Shown: positions 58,509-64,000 of the stretch, one piece after another | Layout of the letters: each line of letters opens with the position of its first letter | Numbering within the stretch: position 1 is the stretch's first letter | Origin: Prorocentrum cordatum | Lineage: Eukaryota; Sar; Dinophyceae; Prorocentrales; Prorocentraceae | Reading direction: 5' to 3' | NCBI GenBank assembly: GCA_963575745.1 | Contig: CAUYUJ010014359.1 | Span: 276,484-340,483, forward strand | Length of the DNA stretch: 64,000 nucleotides | Notes under the pieces: model-generated | Database searches by the model: none | Seen by the model: the letters and a program-made list of their open reading frames with translations, nothing else | Told to the model about the DNA's origin: nothing | Translations under genes and position numbers: made by a program

Positions 58509-58931
58509 ATGCCTCGCGCGTCACAGCCTACGCTGGAGAGGTGCTGTTCTTGCGGGTGGGTCGAGGGGAGCGGGGGCCGCGAGTGTGCGCAGAGCAGAGG
58601 CCAGGGGCCTCCACCGCGCTTCCCCGCGCCCGCCCCTGGAGCCCGACAGCCAGACGGCACCGCGAGGCCGTGTTCTACTGCTCCGAGGCCTGCCAGTACC
58701 AGGACTGGCGGCAGCACCGCAAGGCCTCGCCCTGCGAGGGAGGGGGGAGGAGTGGGGGGGGGAGAGGAGGGATCCATGCCTCCATCTTGTGTTGTCGTTT
58801 TTTCAATCCCAGAGTTTTTTTGTTGTTTTTTTCTACTGCCCGTTCTAGTGAAGTTGCTGGCTCCCGAAACCCAGAACCAGGACCCTCTGAACTTGATCTG
58901 GGAGAGACGGTTGTTACCAGGAGGCCCACAG
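58509..58931 (+). CDS. MYND-type zinc finger protein, three exons
   Basis: Exon 1 (ATG 58509 to about 58551) reads MPRASQPTLERCCSCG; exon 2 (about 58672-58740) AVFYCSEACQYQDWRQHRKA-SPC; exon 3 (58850-58931, acceptor GTTCTAG, donor CACAG-GTAGAG) KLLAPETQNQDPLNLIWERR-LLPGGPQ. Joined, they make C-x2-C ... YCS-x2-CQ-x2-DW-x2-H-x3-C, the MYND treble-clef signature that binds Pro-rich or helical partners, often in chromatin or signalling proteins. Spacing is slightly shorter than usual before YCS. The exon 2 to 3 join (GAG-G to TG-AAG) gives Cys-Glu-Val-Lys in frame. The gene continues past exon 3, but later exons were not found. The ATG could instead be internal to a longer N terminus. Confidence 0.6.
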
Positions 58932-59250
58932 GTAGAGAAACACATCGTCGGATGCCTGGGGAGAGGGGAGGAGGGAGGATGGAAGGGGGAGCATTCGGAG
59001 GCTGAAAACGTGAGCGGGTTGGAAACACTGAGCACATCGGTCCTCGAACCCCGGCCGGACTTGGGACCTTTCGGGAGCCCCAGATCTGGCCGAAAAGGCG
59101 CGTCGCCCCGAAATGCCAAAGCGTCCATCCCTCTCCTCCGACGTCGATTCTTGTTCGTGAAGTGTGCTCCCCCGGGATATCGTCCCCTTGACTGGGGCCT
59201 GCTCTTCACCTCGAATCATTATCGTAATCGCCGGAACCAGGGTCAGGGCT
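58932..59250. other. gap after MYND exon 3
   Basis: Intron-like and unassigned sequence; frames on both strands are open but not recognisable. Confidence 0.3.
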
Positions 59251-59548
59251 AGCGTGAGCCAGCCAGGCCGCCAGATCTTGCAGGAACCTGCAGAGTCGGG
59301 TATTGGGGCGTTGCGGCGTACCATTCCTTAACATATTGGCTTGGTCGCTCGTAGACGCTCTGGCGAAATGCGGCAAAGGCCGCCCCGACCCAGGGGGGAG
59401 GACGGGGAAACCCATTCTCGAAGGAGAAGCATGGGGATAGAAGCGAGGATCCGCTGAACAACCTGCACCCAGGGTCTCGGTGGGGCTCTTCTCTCTTCGT
59501 TCCTTGCTTGCCCGAGAGTTTGCGCCTACGGTTCTGGGCCCCTTTCAC
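59249..59548 (-). CDS. hypothetical minus-strand ORF
   Basis: The minus frame reads CFSFENGFPRPPPWVGAAFA then AFRQSVYERPSQYVKEWYAA and TPQYPTLQVPARSGGLAGSR before TAG. Aromatic residues and balanced composition look coding, more so than the plus frames. No domain recognised. Confidence 0.28.
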   Translation of the reverse strand: MKGAQNRRRKLSGKQGTKREEPHRDPGCRLFSGSSLLSPCFSFENGFPRPPPWVGAAFAAFRQSVYERPSQYVKEWYAATPQYPTLQVPARSGGLAGSR

Positions 59549-59743
59549 GCCCAGAGGTCTTCTCTTGTTGGGGCGCGTCTGGCGCAGGAAAGTAATCCAG
59601 CAGCGCCAGAAAGTCGCCGTGTAGTTTCTCGGATCCCAGCTCTGGCTTGCCCAGATTCGAAAGCCGCTCGCAGTCCCGACTCAGCTTCTGAAGTGGCTGG
59701 CAGGGGGTAACGCTGACCCGGGCTAGCGCACTCCCGACCTCGC

Positions 59744-59989
59744 ATGACTTTCCCGGGATTAGAGGCTGAAAACGCCGAACTGCCAGCAGTCACTTTTCTT
59801 GGCGACGCCTGGCTATGTGGGGCGGGGGGAAGCAGCCGAGAGTTCGGCCAGCCCCGGTATCAAAGTCCACCGCGCGGCCCTCTTAGCCGCCCTCCGCCAG
59901 CGGCGCCCAGAGGTAGGGCTCGTTTGGTCACCTCCCGCTTGACATGTAGGGAGCTTTCTGCCGAGCGTCCACACGGCAGTCAGGTGTAA
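59744..59989 (+). CDS. hypothetical 81-codon ORF
   Basis: ATG at 59744, TAA at 59987-59989. It reads MTFPGLEAENAELPAVTFLG, DAWLCGAGGSSREFGQPRYQ and ends RELSAERPHGSQV. Protein-like in its first 40 residues. The antisense frame is also open. It precedes the GATGCT array directly; function unknown. Confidence 0.28.
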   Translation: MTFPGLEAENAELPAVTFLGDAWLCGAGGSSREFGQPRYQSPPRGPLSRPPPAAPRGRARLVTSRLTCRELSAERPHGSQV

Positions 59990-60021
59990 GGAGGTCGAGG
60001 GGGGTCGAAGGCCGAATAGGG

Positions 60022-60724
60022 GGATGTCGAGGAGGAGGAGGATGAAGGGGAGGAGCAGGCTGTCGAGGAGGAGGAGGAGGATGAGGTTGTCGATGATAAT
60101 GATGGTGGCGATGATAATGACGACGATGCTGATGCTGATGGTGAGGATCATGTTGCTGATGATGATGGTGGTGATGCTGATGGTGATGCTGATGATGGTG
60201 ATGCTGGTGGTGATGGTGATGCCGATGCTGATGCTGATGCTGCTGCTGCTGATTATGCTGACGATGATGCTGAATATGATGCTGATGATGCTGACGATGC
60301 TTATGCTGATGAGCATGATGACGATGATGATGATGATGGTGGTGGTGATGATGATGGTGATGGTGATGGCGACGATCATGATGATGATGATGATGATGTT
60401 GATGCTGGTGCTGCTGATGATGATACTGATGATGCTGATTATGATGAGTATGATGGTGGTGCCGCTGATGAGGTTAATGATGATGCTGATGATGCTGATA
60501 ATGGTGATGCTGCTGACGCTGCTGATGCTGATGATGATCCATATGCTGCTGCTGATGATGATGCTGATGCTGCTGATGATGATGCTGCTGATGATGATTC
60601 ATATGATGCTGCTCATGATGATGATGCTGCTGAAACGGATGCTGACTATGATCATGCTGATGTCGATGATGTTGCTGCTGATGCTGATGCTGATGCTGAT
60701 GCTGATGCTGATGCAGATGATGAT

Positions 60725-60755
<31 letters not shown>

Positions 60756-60955
60756 ATGTTGCATATGCTGATATTGTGGGCTGCTGATAATGACGATGAT
60801 CATGATGAATATGGTGATGGTGCTGCTGATGCTGGTGATGTTGTTGATGATGATGCTGCTGATGATGATGCTGATGCTGATGATGATGCTGATGCTGATG
60901 ATGATGCTGATGACGATGATGCTGATGATGATGAGGAGGATGAAGAGGAGGAGGA
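60022..60955. repeat. GATGCT/GATGAT array, about 930 bp
   Basis: Trinucleotide-based minisatellite of GAT, GCT and GGT codon-like units with 6- and 9-bp substructure. All three plus frames stay open for long stretches (poly-Met/Leu, Asp/Ala, His-like on the minus strand), an effect of the repeat. Confidence 0.95.
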
Positions 60956-61169
60956 GCAGGAGGAGGAGGAGGAGGAGGAGGTGAAAGAGGATGAGGCGCC
61001 AGTTAAACTCAATCGAAGTAAAGTCTCGGGAGCTCGGTGGCCCTTCCAGAGGACGCCACGAAGCTCCCGAGCAGGGCACCGTGCGGGTCTCTTGCGGTAG
61101 GACTGAGGCGTCCCATCCGCCGGAGATCTGGGTGCGCTAGCGGGCGTGAGCCGCATCCCTCCCGCCCGC
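60956..61169. other. short gap
   Basis: GAG units to 60982, then unassigned sequence containing the inverted pair TCGGGAGCT / AGCTCCCGA (61027; 61061). Confidence 0.4.
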
Positions 61170-61315
61170 GAGGTTTGCTCGCGGAGAGGGCCCGGGCAGC
61201 CGTCGTACGCCACGTCGGTGGACGGAGGCAGCGCTTCCGCCACTGCGTCGCAGGCGACCTGGGTGGCTCTGCCGGGAGTCAGCAGCAGCTGCGTTCTCCC
61301 CTGTCGAGGCGGACG
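61170..61315 (+). CDS. hypothetical exon, unrecognised
   Basis: The plus frame reads EVCSRRGPGQPSYATSVDGG then SASATASQATWVALPGVSSS and CVLPCRGG. Ser/Thr-rich and balanced. Followed by GATCGAGGATCGAGG and a purine-rich tract (61420-61570). No domain. Confidence 0.3.
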
Positions 61316-61419
61316 AAAGATCGAGGATCGAGGTTCGAATTTGCGCTTTTTCTTTTAATAATCGACCTCTGGAGGCCCGCTTCGTGCCCTGGGACCGTCA
61401 CGAATCGGTCTTGGCGAAA

Positions 61420-61570
61420 GCAGAAGGAGGAGCAGAAGGAGGAGCAGGAGCAGGAGCAGGAGGAGCAGGAGCTGGAGCAAGAGCAGGAGGAGGAGGAGGA
61501 GGAGGAAGAGGAGGAGGAGGAGGACGGGAAGGAGGAGGAGGAGGAAAGGGAGGAGGAGACGGAGAGAAAG
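61420..61570. repeat. GAGCAGGAGGA purine tract
   Basis: GGAGCA and GGA units; reads poly-Glu/Gln or Gly/Ala. Confidence 0.9.
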
Positions 61571-61637
61571 AGAAGGAGAGTGAATGTGCAAATGACGCAG
61601 CTGAGCACCTACTGACGCACTGCCTTTTGAGCACGCG

Positions 61638-62624
61638 TTGCTCTGCGCAGGGAGCAGAACCGCAGGGCTAATTACGACAACAATGGAGAAGCACAGTAAG
61701 CATCGGAGCGTGCACTGCATGTCTGACGGCTCATCACATCAGGAGAAGGAGAGGGTTTTAGCTACGCTGGCTGTCCTCTCACTTGTTTGGTCACTGGGGC
61801 CCGCGGTGATCCAGATCCTTTTCCTCGAGCTGATGTTTTTCATCCCGAGTCGTTTTCTGACAGCTTTTGGGCCAGAGAGCGGCTCCCGCGATTCTGCTGC
61901 GACGCCCAGATTTGAGGGTCAGCGTCGATCGTGGTCCTGGGAAGAGGTCGCCGCTCTCGTCATCGGCGTCGTGGGCGTGGCGCCCGTGTCGCCACCGTCG
62001 CCGCCCTCGCTAGTGTGCGCCGCAGCCGACGGCGCCCACGCCACCGCCGACGCCGACGACGACGCCGCCGACGCCAATGACGACGCCCCCGATGACGAGC
62101 CGCCCCAGGCCAGCTCCCCGCGCAGGGGAGGCCCGGTCAGCCGCGCGGGGGGCGGCGTCGGCTCCCCGCGCACGGCCGCGCTGGAGAGTGTCGCTCTCCT
62201 GGGTGGCGCCGCCCTGGCCGACGCCGCCGCCGCCGTCGTCGCTGCCGTTGCCGTCGCCGCCGTCGTCAGCGCCGGCGTCGGCGTCGTCGCCGCCGTCGTC
62301 AGAGGCGGCGGCGTCGGCGGCGACGCCATCGGCGTCGTCGTCGCCGGCGTCGTCGTCGGCGTCGCCGCCGCCGCCGTTGTCGGCGTCTCCGTCGCCGCTG
62401 CCGCCGCTGTCGTCGTTTCCGGAGATTTTCGGATAATGCCAGGTGTTTTCCAGCGGCTGCGCCTCGGCGAGGGCTTTCCGAGGGCGCCAGAGTCGTGTTG
62501 GACACCTTTTTGTCTGGCCCGACTTGCGGCAGAAGAGCCCACCCCTCCGTGCGTTGTGAGAGACAGCGCAGCAGCAGAATTATCATCGCTGTTGTGCCCT
62601 CATCGGCATGTGCGTTGTGGGTAG
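61638..62624 (+). CDS. hypothetical 328-codon ORF, membrane segment
   Basis: Open from 61638 to TAG at 62622-62624; a likely ATG is at 61683 (MEKHSKHRSVHCMSDGSSHQ). Residues following form one long hydrophobic stretch (LATLAVLSLVWSLGPAVIQI then LFLELMFFIPSRFLTAFG), suggesting one or two membrane helices. The middle third is GTC/GCC simple sequence giving DADDDAADAND and Ala/Val/Gly runs, and may be intron. The C-terminal part (VFQRLRLGEGFPRAPESCWT, ARLAAEEPTPPCVVRD) is protein-like again. No homologue recognised. Confidence 0.4.
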   Translation: MLCAGSRTAGLITTTMEKHSKHRSVHCMSDGSSHQEKERVLATLAVLSLVWSLGPAVIQILFLELMFFIPSRFLTAFGPESGSRDSAATPRFEGQRRSWSWEEVAALVIGVVGVAPVSPPSPPSLVCAAADGAHATADADDDAADANDDAPDDEPPQASSPRRGGPVSRAGGGVGSPRTAALESVALLGGAALADAAAAVVAAVAVAAVVSAGVGVVAAVVRGGGVGGDAIGVVVAGVVVGVAAAAVVGVSVAAAAAVVVSGDFRIMPGVFQRLRLGEGFPRAPESCWTPFCLARLAAEEPTPPCVVRDSAAAELSSLLCPHRHVRCG

Positions 62625-62864
62625 TAGTGGCGATAGTAGCCACAGCATGGGAAGACTCAGAGTAGCGGTGTCAGCAGTAGCCTCACCATTAACAGTTCCA
62701 GTGGCTGGTCAGTGGTTGCGCCAGTCTCAACACGAGTACCGTCTGCACTCTCGTAAGCAGTAGCAAGCTTGGAATAATGAGGAGCCGGAGGAGGAAGAGG
62801 AGGGGGAGGAGGAGGAGGAGGAGGAGGAAGGAGGAGAAGGAAGAGGAGGAAGAGGAAGAGGAGG
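62625..62864. other. GAG-rich segment before the spliced leader
   Basis: GGAGGAGGA tract at 62780-62863 abuts the DinoSL copy. Nothing else is called. Confidence 0.6.
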
Positions 62865-62886
62865 TCCGTAGCCATTTTGGCTCAAG
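62865..62886 (+). other. genomic copy of the dinoflagellate spliced leader
   Basis: The 22 bases from TCCGTAGCC to GGCTCAAG equal the conserved DinoSL sequence, which is added by trans-splicing to the 5' end of dinoflagellate mRNAs. It is not followed by a GT donor and the downstream SL RNA part, so it is not an SL RNA gene; its position before an ORF marks a reverse-transcribed mRNA that was reinserted. Confidence 0.93.
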
Positions 62887-62896
62887 CGGCTTCCCC

Positions 62897-62912
62897 CCAT
62901 CTTGGCTCTAAC
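62897..62912 (+). other. second, decayed spliced-leader relict
   Basis: CCATCTTGGCTCTAAC matches the 3' part of the spliced leader with two or three changes and lies 10 bp behind the intact copy, as expected if the locus went through more than one cycle of trans-splicing and retroposition. Confidence 0.65.
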
Positions 62913-63007
62913 TGGCTGCCCCGCGATGTGCTTCGCGCTGTCTGGGACTGCGGCTTTTTGAGCTGAGGAGAGACTCTTGGTTGCGGTGCGCACCCTCGTG
63001 GAGTGCG

Positions 63008-63244
63008 ATGCCTGGACGACGGTCTTGGGCAGGACAGCTCAGGCACGGATGGAGAGACAACGCCTATTGGACCTCACACTTGAAGCCAGATCATTCCTTC
63101 TTCGAGACACCGGCCTACCTCGTGAGTGCAGTCAAGGCGTTCATTCGCGGGAAGGTGGCGCACGAGTCGTTAGAGATTTGGAATTGTGTTCATAAACGCA
63201 ACCTTGGCGAGGCTATAAAGACGGCCCGAGAGGGCGGATTGTAA
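63008..63244 (+). CDS. SL-tagged retrogene, N-terminal part of PPR-like protein
   Basis: First ATG downstream of the spliced-leader relicts (63008), TAA at 63242-63244. It reads MPGRRSWAGQLRHGWRDNAY, KPDHSFFETPAYLVSAVKAF and ESLEIWNCVHKRNLGEAIKT then AREGGL. Intronless over this length, as expected of a retrocopy. After the TAA the same phase continues with SQALAKARQAKSASDKARHQ into PPR-like repeats, so the stop interrupts what was one longer protein. The PPR link implies an organellar RNA-binding role for the ancestor; the N-terminal segment itself is not recognised. Confidence 0.55.
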   Translation: MPGRRSWAGQLRHGWRDNAYWTSHLKPDHSFFETPAYLVSAVKAFIRGKVAHESLEIWNCVHKRNLGEAIKTAREGGL

Positions 63245-64000
63245 TCTCAAGCGCTGGCGAAGGCACGCCAGGCAAAGTCTGCGTCAGACAAAGCTCGGCA
63301 TCAACCCACCAATCAGACGATTCACGTCATCAGCTACAACGCTGTGGCGGGCATGTGCGAGAGTGGGCGGCAGTGCCAGCAGGGATTGGGAGCTGCCGCG
63401 TCAACCAGCACCAGTTGCTACAGTGTGGGGACAGGAACATGCGATAATGGGGAGCAATGGCAGCAATGGCAGCAGGCTTTGTGCGAGAAGGCGTCATCAG
63501 CTACAGTACTAGACGCAACCAGGCGTAATCAGCTAGAGCGCGAGAGGCAGCCCGTATTGGAGGCCTCGGTGCAGCCAGACGTCATCAGCTACAGTATTGG
63601 GGTCATATCGGGCGAGAGCGGGCAGCAGTGGCAGCAGGCTTCGGGCGAGAAAGCGACATCAGCTACAGTGCTAGAAGCAGCCATACGTAATAAGCTAGAG
63701 CGCGAGAGGCAGTCCGTAGCGGTGGCTTCGGTGCAGCCAGACTTCATCAGCTACAGTACTGGGGCCAGACCGTGCAAGAACGGGCGGCAGTGGCAGCAAG
63801 CTTCGTGCGAGAAGGCGCCGTCAGTTACAGCACTACAGGAGCAGTCAAACGTAATCAGCTAGAGCGCGAGAGGCAGTCCGCAAGGGAGGCCTCGGGGCAA
63901 ACAGATGTCATCAGCTACAGTACTAGGGCCAGATCGTGCGAGAATGGGCAACAATGGAAGCAAGCTTTGTGCGAGAAAGCGTCATCAGTTACAGTACTAG
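63245..64000 (+). pseudogene. decayed pentatricopeptide repeat array
   Basis: Repeated VISYN/VISYS ... CE.G.QWQQA blocks mark dinoflagellate-type PPR motifs (helical RNA-binding repeats, normally about 35 residues). Here the DNA period is 162-164 bp: GTCATCAGCTACAG-like words at 63326, 63581, 63743 and 63907. Inside each period a second GCGTCATCAGCTACAGT occurs out of phase with the first, so adjacent units lie in different frames. In-phase stops occur at 63242-63244 and 63860-63862. The array runs off the window end. Confidence 0.65.

Noticed and set aside
57571-59005. Overlapping 300-440-codon frames around the CTC tract
   Set aside because: More than a third of each is poly-Ser, poly-Pro, poly-Leu or poly-Glu from one 390-bp CTC repeat. 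Only the exons outside it were kept.
60024-61100. 358-codon Met/Leu-rich frame
   Set aside because: Translation of the GATGCT/GATGAT array; the other two frames are equally open.
62865-62886. Spliced-leader copy considered as an SL RNA gene
   Set aside because: No GT donor directly after CTCAAG, no Sm-site or 3' stem region, and a decayed second leader follows. A relict in a retrocopy fits better.

Overview
The window reads as nuclear genomic DNA of a dinoflagellate, GC-rich and repeat-rich. The evidence is internal: an intact 22-nt dinoflagellate spliced-leader (DinoSL) sequence at 62865-62886 with a second decayed copy behind it; short exons separated by introns with non-GT donors and terminal inverted repeats; pentatricopeptide-type repeats in the Ser-Tyr / Gly-Gln-Trp-Gln style common in these algae; a LINE-type reverse transcriptase remnant; and very many GAG/CTC tracts and minisatellites. 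Nothing suggests operons, Shine-Dalgarno sites, CRISPR arrays or phage. Species assignment (for example Prorocentrum, Polarella or Symbiodiniaceae) cannot be made by eye.

Layout. 1-3.4 kb: repeats. 3.4-6.2 kb: a readable six-exon 2OG-Fe(II) oxygenase (prolyl-4-hydroxylase-like), several of whose introns are introner-like elements. 6.2-17.8 kb: mostly non-coding, with a choline/ethanolamine-kinase-like exon (10.1-10.4 kb), weak exon candidates and a 1.9-kb degenerate array (15.8-17.8 kb). 17.9-20.2 kb: a decayed gene with four in-frame stops, then a small basic ORF. 20.9-30 kb: tandem duplication with SINE-like pieces, scattered single exons, MITEs, a 152-bp near-perfect palindrome and a second introner copy. 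30-36 kb: degenerate arrays and exon fragments. 36.9-38.6 kb: remnants of an MFS transporter split around two MITE copies. 42.4-44.6 kb: an almost complete sugar-porter MFS gene. 45-47.3 kb: exon fragments. 47.7-51.4 kb: two copies of an element made of satellite DNA between inverted ends. 52-55 kb: a MYND half-finger and a minus-strand LINE reverse transcriptase. 55-59 kb: MITEs, a long CTC tract and a small MYND zinc-finger gene. 60-61 kb: a GATGCT array. 61.6-64 kb: a 328-codon ORF, then a spliced-leader-tagged retrogene leading into a decayed PPR array.

The genes show no common pathway. Two are transporters, one is a dioxygenase, two loci carry MYND finger pieces, one is PPR-like; they sit as isolated islands, as expected where mRNAs are matured by trans-splicing of a common leader and copied back into the genome. 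The most informative content is the mobile DNA: introner-like introns, at least six small inverted-repeat families, nested insertions and an SL-tagged retrocopy. All exon boundaries are eye-called from frame continuity; no transcript or database evidence was available.
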